DNA from: RGIG5579 sp045543495
GTDB taxonomy: Bacteria; Bacillota; Clostridia; Oscillospirales; SIG627
Length of the DNA stretch: 64,000 nt
Assembly (NCBI GenBank): GCA_045543495.1
Contig: JAZQMO010000010.1
Location: forward strand, 1 to 64,000
Direction: 5' to 3'
Position 1 is the first letter of the stretch; every line of letters starts with the position of its first letter. The position numbers and the translations under genes are program-made. Positions 40,717 through 50,107 of this stretch are shown here, piece after piece. The notes below the pieces were generated by a model. The model did not search any database and had not been told where the DNA came from. It saw nothing but the letters and a program-made list of their open reading frames with translations.

Positions 40717-41882
40717 CAGGAGTCCTCCTTCATTCGTAAGTGCAAGAGAGTCTGGCGAAAGCCGTATTTCTCTTCCATTTCTGTTAAATGCTTCAGGCTC
40801 TTAGGCCTTGAGCCTGCCTTCTTTTTGGCTCTCAGCATCAGGTTTTTGGGAGAGTGGGCAAAGTCCACAAATTCCAAAACATCCACCCGATAGCCCTCAC
40901 TTTCCAAAATTTTCGCACGGAAGGCATCGGTCAATAGGGCACTCATTCTTTCCTTGAAAAGACCGTGGCCCAAAAACAGATCCAGCTCTCCTTGCCCCTT
41001 TTTGATCTGTGACAGCACCTCGTGCTGACAGCAGGGGACGGAGAAAATATAGGGAACCTCCCGCTCCAGAGCAAAATTCAAGGCGTAGTCCGTGGCAATG
41101 TCACAGGCGTGCAAGGAAATCACAAAGTCAATGGGGCGCTGGGCAAGGGCATCCCGAGTTACATCCGCCACCACAAAGGAAAGCCCGTGATAACCAAATT
41201 TCTTGGCCAAGGCGTTGCAGTTTGCCACCACGTCCTCTTTCAGATCGTACCCCGTGATATGAACCCGCTTTTTCTTTAATACGGCAAAATAATAATAGAC
41301 GAAAAAGGTCAGATAGGATTTTCCGCAGCCGAAATCCAAAACGGAAATTTCCTCTTTTTCAAAATCGCTGAAGGCGTGATCCAAAATTTCAATGAAGCGG
41401 TTGATCTGGCGAAACTTATCGTACATGGCGTGAACCACCTTGTACTCCTTGGTAAAAACGCCGAGCTCCACCATAAAGGGAACGGGATCGCCCTCGCGGA
41501 TCAGGTAGTTTTTCTCCCGATTGTGGCTTGTTTCCACCTTGGCGGGAGCTGTCTTCCGATTGACGCTTCGGCTTACCTTTCCCTTTTTGGAGATGCGAAA
41601 GGAGATCTCCCCCTCCGGCACAAACAGATTGATCTGCCGAAAATGCCTCTCCTCAAGGCTTTTCTTTACAAAGGGGAGAACACCGCCTTCCTCAAGGCTT
41701 TTTTGCTTTGCCTGATTGTTCACGGTGCTTTCCACGGAAAAGGCGCTCTTTCCCTCCCTTGTGACTCTTCTTTTCAAAAGGAGTTTATCGGGCAGGGAAG
41801 GGTCTTTTTCCTTGGGAGCGCTCAGGATCAGGCGGGAAAAGGAATCCAATCTTTGTTCAATTTCCGTCAAAAGAAGCTGCAT
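40716..41882 (-). CDS. Class I SAM-dependent methyltransferase (Methyltransf_32 type)
   Basis: 388 aa. After about 130 residues with the motif SHNREKNYLI comes the SAM-binding VLDFGCGKSYLTFFVYYYF, then VISLHACDIATDYAL and PCCQHEVLSQI. This layout resembles the GSTCD-like family of putative RNA methyltransferases. Substrate unknown; position beside rsmI supports an RNA role. 12 nt downstream of the PFL gene. Confidence 0.8.
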   Translation of the reverse strand: MQLLLTEIEQRLDSFSRLILSAPKEKDPSLPDKLLLKRRVTREGKSAFSVESTVNNQAKQKSLEEGGVLPFVKKSLEERHFRQINLFVPEGEISFRISKKGKVSRSVNRKTAPAKVETSHNREKNYLIREGDPVPFMVELGVFTKEYKVVHAMYDKFRQINRFIEILDHAFSDFEKEEISVLDFGCGKSYLTFFVYYYFAVLKKKRVHITGYDLKEDVVANCNALAKKFGYHGLSFVVADVTRDALAQRPIDFVISLHACDIATDYALNFALEREVPYIFSVPCCQHEVLSQIKKGQGELDLFLGHGLFKERMSALLTDAFRAKILESEGYRVDVLEFVDFAHSPKNLMLRAKKKAGSRPKSLKHLTEMEEKYGFRQTLLHLRMKEDS

Positions 41883-41894
41883 GGTGCCTCCGTA

Positions 41895-43256
41895 TCAGTT
41901 TTTCAGGCTTTGCATGGGGGCGGGAAGTCGGCCGCCACGGTGAATGAAGGTGGCAGGGGACTTGGTGTTGACCGCCATAACGGGGCCTTCGCCCAAAAGA
42001 CCGCCGAAGGAGAGGGTGTCGCCCACCTTCTTGCCTATGGCGGGAATGAGACGGCAAGCCGTGGTTTTGGAGTTGACCATACCGATGGCCGCCTCGTCTG
42101 CAATAATGGCGCTGATCACCTCGGGGGTGGTGTTGCCGGGAATGTTGATCATATCGAGACCCACCGAGCAAACGGCGGTCATAGCTTCCAGCTTTTGCAG
42201 GGTCAGGGTGCCGTTTGTGGCCGCATCGATCATACCGGCATCCTCGGTCACGGGAATGAAGGCACCGGAGAGGCCGCCGATATGGCTGGAGGCCATCACG
42301 CCCCCCTTCTTCACCGCATCGTTGAGCAGGGCAAGACAGGCCGTGGTACCCCAGGCACCGCATTGCTCCAGACCCATTTCCTCCAAAATATGTGCCACCG
42401 AGTCACCCACGGCGGGGGTGGGGGCAAGGGAAAGGTCTACGATACCGAATTCCATTCCCAGTCTGCGGCTGGCTTCCTTGGCCACCAGCTGACCCATACG
42501 GGTGATCTTGAAGGCCGTTTTCTTAATGAGATCGGCCACCTCGTCAATGGGGGCATCCTTGGGGAGCTTAGCCAAAGCGGATCTTACCACGCCGGGACCC
42601 GAAACGCCCACGTTGATGACGGTATCGGGCTCACCTACGCCGTGGAAGGCGCCCGCCATAAAGGGGTTATCCTCGGGCGCGTTGCAGAAGACCACAAGCT
42701 TGGCGGCGCCGATGCACTGGCGATCCTTGGTCAACTCGGCCGCCTCCTTCACGATCTTTCCCATGAGGCCTACGGCATCCATATTGATGCCCGCCTTGGT
42801 GGAGCCCACGTTGACGGAGGCGCATACGTGCTCCGTCTTGGCCAAAGCCTCGGGAATGCTCTCGATCAGTTCACGGTCTCCGGCGGCAAAGCCCTTGTGA
42901 ACCAGAGCGCTGTAACCGCCGATGAAGTTGACTCCCACAGTCTGGGCGCATCTCTCCAGAGTCAGCGCAAATTTTACGGGGCTTTGCCCCTTGCAGGCGC
43001 CTGCAAGCATGGCAATGGGGGTCACGGCAATGCGCTTGTTGATAATGGGAATGCCGTAGATCTTTTCGATCTCCTCCGCCACGCTTACCAGATTTTTTGC
43101 TTTCTCGCAGATCTTGGCATAGACCTTTTCGCAGGCCCGATCAATGTCGGGGTCAATGCAGTCCAAAAGGGAAATGCCCATGGTGACGGTACGAATGTCA
43201 AGATTTTCATCCTGGATCATTGCCACCGTTTCCAAAATATCCTTGGTATTGATCAT
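41895..43256 (-). CDS. PFL family protein (DUF711 / UPF0210)
   Basis: 453 aa, normal size for the family. MINTKDILETVAMIQDENLD, GYSALVHKGFAAGDRELI, GAFHGVGEPDTVINVGVSGPG and HIGGLSGAFIPVTEDAGM are highly conserved. Structures show a pyruvate formate-lyase-like barrel but no established reaction. Always paired with a small ACT protein, as here. Confidence 0.94.
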   Translation of the reverse strand: MINTKDILETVAMIQDENLDIRTVTMGISLLDCIDPDIDRACEKVYAKICEKAKNLVSVAEEIEKIYGIPIINKRIAVTPIAMLAGACKGQSPVKFALTLERCAQTVGVNFIGGYSALVHKGFAAGDRELIESIPEALAKTEHVCASVNVGSTKAGINMDAVGLMGKIVKEAAELTKDRQCIGAAKLVVFCNAPEDNPFMAGAFHGVGEPDTVINVGVSGPGVVRSALAKLPKDAPIDEVADLIKKTAFKITRMGQLVAKEASRRLGMEFGIVDLSLAPTPAVGDSVAHILEEMGLEQCGAWGTTACLALLNDAVKKGGVMASSHIGGLSGAFIPVTEDAGMIDAATNGTLTLQKLEAMTAVCSVGLDMINIPGNTTPEVISAIIADEAAIGMVNSKTTACRLIPAIGKKVGDTLSFGGLLGEGPVMAVNTKSPATFIHRGGRLPAPMQSLKN

Positions 43257-43268
43257 AGTGACTCCTTT

Positions 43269-43538
43269 TTAAATGCGGTGCATAGAATTGAACAGATCCT
43301 CGTGCATCACGTGGATCTTCATTCCCAATTCTGCACCCAGCTTTTCTGCCTCGTCCACAAATTCCGAGAAGGGAATGGTGATCCCCTTTACATCGCAAAG
43401 CATGATCATGCAGAACATATCCTGCATAACGGTTTGCGTTACGTCAATAATATTGGCACCGTGGTTGGCGCACATGGTAGATACCTTGGCCAAAATTCCC
43501 ACGGTATCCTTTCCGATTACGGTAATGACAGCTTTCAT
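43269..43538 (-). CDS. ACT domain protein (UPF0237)
   Basis: 89 aa single ACT domain: MKAVITVIGKDTVGILAKVS and ANHGANIIDVTQTVMQDMF. ACT domains bind amino acids or similar ligands. It starts the ACT-PFL-methyltransferase-rsmI unit, 12 nt before the PFL gene, and may regulate the PFL protein. Confidence 0.94.
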   Translation of the reverse strand: MKAVITVIGKDTVGILAKVSTMCANHGANIIDVTQTVMQDMFCMIMLCDVKGITIPFSEFVDEAEKLGAELGMKIHVMHEDLFNSMHRI

Positions 43539-43565
43539 AATGACTCCTTACGTTTATTTTTTCCT

Positions 43566-43574
43566 ATTGTAACA
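43566..43574 (-). promoter_or_regulatory. Possible extended -10 promoter for the ACT-PFL unit
   Basis: On the minus strand TGT followed by TACAAT, 28 nt before the ACT start codon. No clear -35 element. Confidence 0.4.
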
Positions 43575-43590
43575 TAAAAAGGGGAAAAAG

Positions 43591-43610
43591 AAAAGCCCCC
43601 AAGGGCTTTT
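43591..43610 (-). terminator. Terminator after the Na/Pi symporter gene
   Basis: On the minus strand AAAAGCCC / GGGCTTTT around TTGG with a following CTTTTTCC tail. Confidence 0.75.
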
Positions 43611-43642
43611 TTCAAAATATTTGAGGAAATGGAAGGGGGGGA

Positions 43643-43670
43643 TCTCTCTCCCGCCGTGGCGGGAGAGAGA
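43643..43670. repeat. 12-bp hairpin after the Na/Pi symporter gene
   Basis: TCTCTCTCCCGC / GCGGGAGAGAGA with a CGTG loop, directly behind the stop at 43675 and without a T-run. May protect the 3' end of the mRNA or assist the terminator at 43591. Confidence 0.6.
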
Positions 43671-43674
43671 ACAT

Positions 43675-45420
43675 TTAATTCAAAGCGTATTTTTCTGCAT
43701 ACAAAAGCAGGTTTTTCTGATATTCTCCGTTGCCACGGCTCAGGGCACGCAGGGTCTCGTGAAGGTCCATTTTTGTTTCCTTCATTTCGTAAATACAGCC
43801 TGCAATGTTGGAGCAATGGTCGGAGACTCTCTCTAAATTGGTCAACAGATCCGACCACACAAAGCCCGCCTCGATGGAGCAGCTTCCTTGCTGCAAGCGA
43901 ATGATGTGACGGGTTCTCAGGGTCTCCTTGAGTCGGTCAATGATCTCCTCCAAGGGCTCCACCACCATAGCGTTCTCCGCTTTTTCATGAAGGAAGGACT
44001 CCAGCGCCAGCTCACAGATCTCGCTCACCGCGCCGCAGATCACCCCAAGCTCCTTTTCGGCCTCGGGGGTGAAGACAAGCTTCTTTTCCCGAATCTCCTC
44101 GGCGGATTCCACAAGGTTGACTCCGTGGTCTCCGATCCGCTCCAGATCACCGATCATCTTCAAAAGCTTTGTGACCTCGTTTCCCTCGTCCTGACTTAAG
44201 TGCTTGTAGCTGAGCTTTACAAGAAAGGAGCCGAGAACATCCTCAAAATGGTCCGTTCGCTCCTCGCCCTGACGGATCCGCTCCGCCAATTCGGGGGTGT
44301 AGTGCCCGATGGCCTTCAAGCTTTCGTGGAGGGTCAAAAAGGCGGTCTCAGCCATTTCCATTGCCATCCCGCGGCATTTGCCCAAGGCAATGGCGGGGGT
44401 GGAAAGAAGGCGGTCGTCCAATTCCGTTTGCACCTCGGGAAGCTTGGATTCGGGGATGAGAAGTTTTGAGATCCTCTCCAAAAGGCCCGACATGGGCAGA
44501 AGGATCAGGGTGCAAAGGACATTAAATACGGAGTGGCATACGGCAATGCCCGAAAGGCTCGCTCCCTCGTTTAAGACGGCGGGGGAGAAGATGGACTTGA
44601 CGGCGGCAAACACCGAGAGCCAGATCACCGTGCCGATCACGTTAAAGGACAGGTGCACCAAGGCGGCCCGCTTGGCATTTTTGGTGGCGCCGATAGAGGA
44701 GAGAAGTGCCGTAACGCAGGTACCGATGTTCTGCCCCATAATAATGGGCACGGCGGCACCGTAGCGGATCTGTCCCGTGGCGGCCAAGGCCTGTAAGATT
44801 CCCACGGAGGCGGAGCTGGACTGAATGACGGCGGTAAGCACCGCACCGGCCAGAACACCGAGAATGGGGTTTTCAAACAGCAGAAACAGCGCTTGGAAGG
44901 CAGGGCTGTCCTTCAGGCCCGATACCGCACCCGACATGGTATCCATACCGAACATCAGGGTGGCAAAGCCCAAAAGGATCACCGCCGTATCCTTCTTTTT
45001 GCCGTTTTTGCCAAACATATAAAACAAAATTCCTACCAGCGCCAGGATCGGAGTGAAGGAGCTTGGCTTGAGAAGGCGGATGAATAGGTTTTCTCCCGAT
45101 ATTCCCGCAAGACTCAGGATCCAGGCCGTTACCGTGGTGCCCACGTTGGCACCCATAATAACGCTGATGGCCTGCCTTAAGGTCATCAGACCCGAGTTGA
45201 CAAAGCCCACCACCATCACCGTGGTGGCGGAGGAGCTTTGAATGACCGCCGTTACGGCCACGCCCGTCAACAGACCCATAGCAGGATTGTTGGTCAATTT
45301 TTCCAAAATGGAGCGAAGGCTGTTTCCCGCTCTTCTCTCCAATGCCTCACCCATCAGGTTCATGCCAAAAAGGAAAAGGCATAACCCGCCGACCATGGTG
45401 AGCAGATCAAAAAAATCCAT
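43675..45420 (-). CDS. Na/Pi cotransporter family protein with PhoU-like domain
   Basis: 581 aa. The membrane part has two QSSSATTVMVVGFVNSG / QSSSASVGILQALAATG repeats, the signature of NptA/YjbB sodium-phosphate symporters, with GANVGTTVTAWI and GQNIGTCVTALL. From about residue 340 a helical PhoU-like domain follows (IGDLERIGDHGVNLVESAEEI). Probably imports or exports phosphate. Monocistronic; a palindrome lies over its likely promoter. Confidence 0.92.
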   Translation of the reverse strand: MDFFDLLTMVGGLCLFLFGMNLMGEALERRAGNSLRSILEKLTNNPAMGLLTGVAVTAVIQSSSATTVMVVGFVNSGLMTLRQAISVIMGANVGTTVTAWILSLAGISGENLFIRLLKPSSFTPILALVGILFYMFGKNGKKKDTAVILLGFATLMFGMDTMSGAVSGLKDSPAFQALFLLFENPILGVLAGAVLTAVIQSSSASVGILQALAATGQIRYGAAVPIIMGQNIGTCVTALLSSIGATKNAKRAALVHLSFNVIGTVIWLSVFAAVKSIFSPAVLNEGASLSGIAVCHSVFNVLCTLILLPMSGLLERISKLLIPESKLPEVQTELDDRLLSTPAIALGKCRGMAMEMAETAFLTLHESLKAIGHYTPELAERIRQGEERTDHFEDVLGSFLVKLSYKHLSQDEGNEVTKLLKMIGDLERIGDHGVNLVESAEEIREKKLVFTPEAEKELGVICGAVSEICELALESFLHEKAENAMVVEPLEEIIDRLKETLRTRHIIRLQQGSCSIEAGFVWSDLLTNLERVSDHCSNIAGCIYEMKETKMDLHETLRALSRGNGEYQKNLLLYAEKYALN

Positions 45421-45470
45421 TTTGTTTTTTCTCCTTTTTTCTTATTTCTTTTCCGTTTTTCCTCAGCTTC

Positions 45471-45487
45471 CATTTTATCATAAAATG
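45471..45487. repeat. Palindrome upstream of the Na/Pi symporter gene
   Basis: CATTTTAT-C-ATAAAATG, perfect over 17 bp. The minus-strand TAAAAT inside it is a plausible -10 with a preceding TGA, so the palindrome may be an operator overlapping the promoter. Confidence 0.45.
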
Positions 45488-45609
45488 ATCGAAAAAAACA
45501 GCGTTTTATCAAAAACGATCAAAATTTGTCGTTTTGCCGAATTTGCCCCAAAAAAAGAAAGGGATTTAGGAAAAAGCGCTCATTTTTCACTGTTTTTTCC
45601 TTCCGTTTC

Positions 45610-45638
45610 TTGACAGAGACCCCTTGCTGTGTTATACT
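45610..45638 (+). promoter_or_regulatory. Promoter of the marR-ABC operon
   Basis: TTGACA (45610-45615), 17-bp spacer, TATACT (45633-45638). Downstream, between the start point and the ribosome binding site, TCTAACA occurs twice 15 bp apart, with an imperfect GAAATC / GGTTTC pairing; a likely MarR binding region. Confidence 0.78.
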
Positions 45639-45700
45639 GACCGATAGTTCGAAATCTAACAGTTTGGTTTCTAACAATATCATTGGAAGGAGCAAGCCCG

Positions 45701-46180
45701 ATGAAACAGGATTGCCGTTTCGAGCACAAGAAGGATGAGGAATTCCGCTTCGGCAGAGCCTTGGGTCAGGCCAACGTGCGCTTTCGCCGCTTGGGGGATC
45801 TAAACCTTTCCCGCCACGGGATCAATATCAGCCAGCTTCGCATTTTGGGGTATCTTGCCCGAAACGAAGAAAAGGGCGAGATCTATCAAAAGGATCTGGA
45901 GGAGGCCTTCGGCGTGCGGCGCTCCAGCGTGACCAGCATTTTGCAGAATATGGAAAAGAGCGGGTATCTGGTTCGGGAAAGCTCTCAGCGGGATGCCCGT
46001 GTCAAGCGGGTGGTCCTCACCCAAAAGGGAAGGGAATTGGACCAGACCCTTCTGCGCTACATCCATTCCTTGGAGGAGGAGATGCTATCGGGCTTTTCGC
46101 CCGAGGAAAAGGCATCTCTTCAGGGGTATTTGGTTCGCATCATTTCCAATTTAGAAAATATTGAAGGGGGAAAAGTATGA
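45701..46180 (+). CDS. MarR family transcriptional regulator
   Basis: 159 aa winged helix protein. ISQLRILGYLARNEEKGEIY, the recognition region GVRRSSVTSILQNMEKSGYL and the wing SSQRDARVKRVVLTQKGREL are visible. MarR proteins respond to small toxic molecules and commonly repress linked exporters. Start at 45701 with GGAAGGAG. It overlaps the first exporter gene by 4 nt, so it likely controls its own operon. Confidence 0.92.
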   Translation: MKQDCRFEHKKDEEFRFGRALGQANVRFRRLGDLNLSRHGINISQLRILGYLARNEEKGEIYQKDLEEAFGVRRSSVTSILQNMEKSGYLVRESSQRDARVKRVVLTQKGRELDQTLLRYIHSLEEEMLSGFSPEEKASLQGYLVRIISNLENIEGGKV

Positions 46181-47910
46181 TCAAGAAATTGCTTTCCTAT
46201 GTGAAAGAATATAAGGTCTATGCCATTTTGACCCCCGTGGTGATGATCGGCGAGGTGCTGATGGAGGTTTTGATCCCTCTTGTTACCGCTGATATCATCT
46301 CGGGTCTTCAAAAGGGCACGGCCGATGTGGAATACATCGCCAAGCGAGGCTTATTGATGGTGGGAATGAGTCTTGTATCCTTGGTGTTCGGTGCCTTGGG
46401 CGGTGCTCTCGGCTCCCGTGCGGCTATGGGCTTTGCCAAAAACCTGCGCAGTGCCCTTTTTGCCAAGGTGCAGGATTTTTCCTTTGGGAACGTGGATCAT
46501 TTCTCCACCTCCTCTCTGGTGACCCGCCTCACCACCGATGTCAACCACGTGCAAATGTCTTTTATGATGCTCATTCGCTCCGCCGTAAGAAGCCCTATGA
46601 TGCTCATCGGTGCCGTGATCATGGCGGTGCGGATCAATCCCACGCTGGCGGGCATCTTCCTTGTGGCCATTCCCATTTTGGCCGTCTCCTTCGTTCTCAT
46701 TTCCACCAATGCCCATCCCCGCTTCCGTGAAATGCTGAAAAAGTACGATGCCTTAAACTCCGCCGTTCAGGAAAACCTGATTGCCATTCGCATCGTCAAG
46801 GCCTTCGTGCGGGAAAAGCACGAAATGGAAAAGTTTGAATTCAGCGCCGATCAGGTGCGCCGTGCGCAGGTCAGAGCGGAGAAGCTGATTATTCTCAACG
46901 GCCCCGTTATGCAGCTTGTGATGCACGGCAGCATCATCGCCGTTCTTTGGTTCGGTGGAAGAATGATCATCGGCGGCACCTTTGATCTTGGCCTTTTGAC
47001 GGGCTTTCTCACCTATATCGGGCAGACCCTCACCAGCCTTATGATGCTGTCGATGCTCTTTATGATGATGATTATTTCCATTGCCGCCGCCAAGAGAATT
47101 TGCGAGGTTTTGGGTGAGGTGCCCGAAATCAGCGATCAGGATGCTGACCCCGCCCTTTCTCCCGAGGATGGCTCCATTGTGTTTGAAAACGTATCCTTCT
47201 CCTATCATAAGGATCCCGAAAACTTAAATCTTGCCGATGTGAATTTTTCCATCCGAAGCGGCGAGACCATCGGCATCATCGGCTCCACGGGCAGCGCCAA
47301 AAGCACTCTGGTTCAGCTGATCCCCCGCCTTTACGATCCCCTTTCCGGTACCGTTTCGGTGGGCGGCCGCAATGTGAAGGATTACACCCTTTCCTCCCTG
47401 CGGGATTCGGTTGCCATGGTACTGCAAAAGAATGTGCTCTTTTCGGGCACCATTCGGGAAAACCTTCTTTGGGGCAATGAAAATGCCACGGAGGAGGAAA
47501 TGATCGAGGCGGCCAAAAATGCCGATGCCCACAAATTCATCTCCTCCTTCCCCGAGGGGTACGAGACCCAGCTGGGGCAGGGCGGTGTGAATGTTTCCGG
47601 CGGTCAGAAGCAAAGGCTCTGTATTGCCCGCGCCCTGTTGAAAAAGCCCAAGATCATCATTTTGGATGATTCCACCAGTGCCGTGGATACCGCTACCGAT
47701 GCCTTCATCCGTTCCTCCTTCAAGAAGAATCTGGATGGCATCACCACTCTTATTATTGCCCAAAGAATCTCCTCCGTGCAGGATGCCGACCGAATTTTTG
47801 TATTGGATGACGGAAAAATTGCCGACATCGGCACCCACGAGGAGCTACTGAAAACCAGCGAAATCTATCGGGAGGTCTACACCTCTCAGCAGAAAGGAGA
47901 AGAGGAATAA
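46177..47910 (+). CDS. ABC exporter half-transporter, degenerate ATPase site
   Basis: 577 aa: six membrane helices then a nucleotide-binding domain. The Walker A reads GSTGSAKST (from about 369), the signature VSGGQKQR is intact, but the Walker B is ILDDSTSAVD, with Asp where the catalytic Glu should be. That pattern marks the non-catalytic half of heterodimeric multidrug exporters such as BmrCD or TM287/288. It pairs with the next gene. Confidence 0.93.
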   Translation: MIKKLLSYVKEYKVYAILTPVVMIGEVLMEVLIPLVTADIISGLQKGTADVEYIAKRGLLMVGMSLVSLVFGALGGALGSRAAMGFAKNLRSALFAKVQDFSFGNVDHFSTSSLVTRLTTDVNHVQMSFMMLIRSAVRSPMMLIGAVIMAVRINPTLAGIFLVAIPILAVSFVLISTNAHPRFREMLKKYDALNSAVQENLIAIRIVKAFVREKHEMEKFEFSADQVRRAQVRAEKLIILNGPVMQLVMHGSIIAVLWFGGRMIIGGTFDLGLLTGFLTYIGQTLTSLMMLSMLFMMMIISIAAAKRICEVLGEVPEISDQDADPALSPEDGSIVFENVSFSYHKDPENLNLADVNFSIRSGETIGIIGSTGSAKSTLVQLIPRLYDPLSGTVSVGGRNVKDYTLSSLRDSVAMVLQKNVLFSGTIRENLLWGNENATEEEMIEAAKNADAHKFISSFPEGYETQLGQGGVNVSGGQKQRLCIARALLKKPKIIILDDSTSAVDTATDAFIRSSFKKNLDGITTLIIAQRISSVQDADRIFVLDDGKIADIGTHEELLKTSEIYREVYTSQQKGEEE

Positions 47911-49805
47911 TGCCACCACCCAAGAGACCCCCCGAAAAGCCGAAGAATGCGCTTCGCACCCTTCAGCGCACCTTTTCCTACCTCTCCAAAAGCCGTTTGC
48001 CCCTGATTTTGTTTTTCACCTGCGTGCTGGTGACGGCAGGCACACAGGTGCTGGGCGGCTATATGCTTCGCCCCGTGATTGATGAGGGCATTGCCCCCCT
48101 TGTGGCCGACCCCGAAAATGCCGCCCTGATGGGACATTTTGTTTTCCTGTTGGTGAGAATGGGCCTTGTCTACGGCGTGGGCGCCCTGTCGATGTACGTC
48201 AGCTCCCGTGTGATGTTGGCGGTGTCCTCCAAGGCCCTTTATACCGTGCGCTCTCAGCTGTTTGCGGCGATGGAAGCCCTGCCCGTTCGCTTCTTTGATA
48301 CCCGTACTCACGGAGAACTTATGAGCCTTTACACCAACGATGTGGATACCCTGCGGGAAATGCTTTCCAATTCTCTGTCCAATATCGTTTCGGGTCTTGT
48401 GACCGTCATCGGCTATTTTGTGGTGATGATCTGCCTTTCCTGGCAGCTGACCTTGGTGGTGATCGTCACGCTTGTGGTCATGACTCTTGTGACCAAAACC
48501 ATCAGCGGCAAAAGCGCTCATTTCTTCATCCGTCAGCAGGCCGCCCTCGGTAAGGTCAACGGATACATCGAAGAAATGATCGAGGGACAAAAGGTGGTCA
48601 AGGTCTTCTGCCGTGAAAAGGAGACCAAGGAAGCCTTTGACAAACTCAACGATTCCCTCTGCCACGCCGCCACCAACGCCCATACCTTCGCCAATATCCT
48701 GATGCCCATTATGAATAACCTCAACCACATCAATTACGCCGTGGTTGCCACCGTGGGCGCCGCCATTGCCGTGTTCTGGCCCCAGTCTCTGACCGTGGGT
48801 ACCCTCATTACCTTTTTGACCTGCTCCAATCAGTTCTCCCGTCCCTTCAGTCAAATGTCACAGCAGATCAATTCCATCCTCACGGCCCTTGCCGGTGCGG
48901 AGCGGATCTTCCGTGTCATTGATGAAAAGCCCGAGGAGGATGAGGGCTATGTGACCCTGGTCTATGCCCAAAAGGATGAAAACGGAGTCCTGACGGAAAG
49001 CGAAACACGCACCGGAATCTGGGCTTGGCGCCATCCCCACAAGGCCGACGGCACCGTCACCCTCACCGAGGTCAAGGGCAAGGTGGAATTGGATGGAGTC
49101 ACCTTTGGCTATGTGCCCGAAAAAACCGTTTTGAAAAATGTCTCTCTCTATGCAAAGCCCGGTCAGAAAATTGCTTTCGTGGGCTCCACCGGTGCGGGAA
49201 AAACCACCATCACCAACCTGATCAACCGCTTCTATGATGTGCCCGACGGCAAGATCCGCTATGACGGCATCAACATCAATAAGATCAAGAAGGCGGATCT
49301 GAGAAGAAGCCTTGCCATGGTGCTTCAGGATCCCCACCTGTTCTCCGGCACCGTTCTGGATAACATCCGTTACGGAAAATTGGATGCCACCGACGAGGAG
49401 TGCATCGCCGCCGCCAAACTTGCCAATGCGGATTCCTTCATCCGCCACCTGCCCGACGGCTACCACACCTTCATTTCGGGAGACGGCTCCAATCTGTCCC
49501 AGGGTCAGGTTCAGCTTTTGAACATTGCCCGTGCTGCCGTGGCGGATCCCCCCGTTCTCATTTTGGATGAGGCCACCAGCTCCATTGATACCCGAACCGA
49601 GGCCCTCATCGAAAAGGGAATGGATCGGCTGATGGAGGATCGCACCGTGTTCGTCATTGCCCACCGCCTTTCCACCGTGCGCAATTCCAATGCCATTATG
49701 GTGCTGGAAAACGGCGAGATCATTGAGCGTGGCAACCACGAGGAATTGATTGCCCAAAAGGGCAAATACTATCAGCTTTATACAGGCGCCTTTGAATTGA
49801 ACTGA
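47910..49805 (+). CDS. ABC exporter half-transporter, catalytic partner
   Basis: 631 aa: six helices, a long linker (about residues 335-385) before the ATPase domain, Walker A GSTGAGKTT (from about 425), and Walker B LDEATSSID with the catalytic Glu. Its signature is LSQGQVQL, a Q for the second G of LSGGQ. The weak signature here and the missing Glu in the partner fit an asymmetric heterodimer in which one ATP site is dead. The ATG shares a base with the stop before it (TAATG). Confidence 0.93.
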   Translation: MPPPKRPPEKPKNALRTLQRTFSYLSKSRLPLILFFTCVLVTAGTQVLGGYMLRPVIDEGIAPLVADPENAALMGHFVFLLVRMGLVYGVGALSMYVSSRVMLAVSSKALYTVRSQLFAAMEALPVRFFDTRTHGELMSLYTNDVDTLREMLSNSLSNIVSGLVTVIGYFVVMICLSWQLTLVVIVTLVVMTLVTKTISGKSAHFFIRQQAALGKVNGYIEEMIEGQKVVKVFCREKETKEAFDKLNDSLCHAATNAHTFANILMPIMNNLNHINYAVVATVGAAIAVFWPQSLTVGTLITFLTCSNQFSRPFSQMSQQINSILTALAGAERIFRVIDEKPEEDEGYVTLVYAQKDENGVLTESETRTGIWAWRHPHKADGTVTLTEVKGKVELDGVTFGYVPEKTVLKNVSLYAKPGQKIAFVGSTGAGKTTITNLINRFYDVPDGKIRYDGININKIKKADLRRSLAMVLQDPHLFSGTVLDNIRYGKLDATDEECIAAAKLANADSFIRHLPDGYHTFISGDGSNLSQGQVQLLNIARAAVADPPVLILDEATSSIDTRTEALIEKGMDRLMEDRTVFVIAHRLSTVRNSNAIMVLENGEIIERGNHEELIAQKGKYYQLYTGAFELN

Positions 49806-49806
49806 G

Positions 49807-49836
49807 AAAAAGCGAAGCTTCGGCTTCGCTTTTTTT
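49807..49836 (+). terminator. Terminator after the ABC exporter
   Basis: AAAAAGCGAAGC / GCTTCGCTTTTT with a TTCG tetraloop and extra T residues. Confidence 0.93.
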
Positions 49837-49845
49837 GTAAAGGAC

Positions 49846-49874
49846 TTGCAACGGAGAAAAAAGTAGGCTATAAT
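49846..49874 (+). promoter_or_regulatory. Promoter of the proBAC operon
   Basis: TTGCAA (49846-49851), 17-bp spacer, TATAAT (49869-49874). Confidence 0.75.
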
Positions 49875-49906
49875 AAAGGGTATGAAAAATGAAAGGGGAG
49901 AGAAGG

Positions 49907-50095
49907 GTGGACCGAAAGAGTCAGGCCTCGTGCGAAACTTGTCTGTATTTTGATTATGACGAGGAGAATCAGGAGGAGATCTGCACCATGGATATGGATG
50001 AAGACGAATTGGAGCGTCTGGCCGCAGGAAGATACGCCACCTGTCCCTATTACCGTTTTTACGATGAGTATAAATTCGTGCAAAAGCAGAATTGA
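49907..50095 (+). CDS. Small Cys-rich protein (DUF6472-like)
   Basis: 62 aa with four cysteines, C9, C12, C26 and C46 (SCETCLYFDYDEE; CPYYRFYDEY), a possible zinc site, and many acidic residues. It resembles the DUF6472 family as far as memory serves. GTG at 49907 is chosen because GGGGAGAG precedes it; the ATG at 49889 would lie only about 8 nt from the transcript start. 12 nt upstream of proB in the same unit; role unknown. Confidence 0.72.
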   Translation: MDRKSQASCETCLYFDYDEENQEEICTMDMDEDELERLAAGRYATCPYYRFYDEYKFVQKQN

Positions 50096-50107
50096 AGGAG
50101 AATGAGT

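Noticed and set aside
41376..43577. 733-codon plus-strand open frame opposite the PFL and methyltransferase genes
   Set aside because: It spans three minus-strand genes with clear families; its translation is rich in His and Gly and has no domain.
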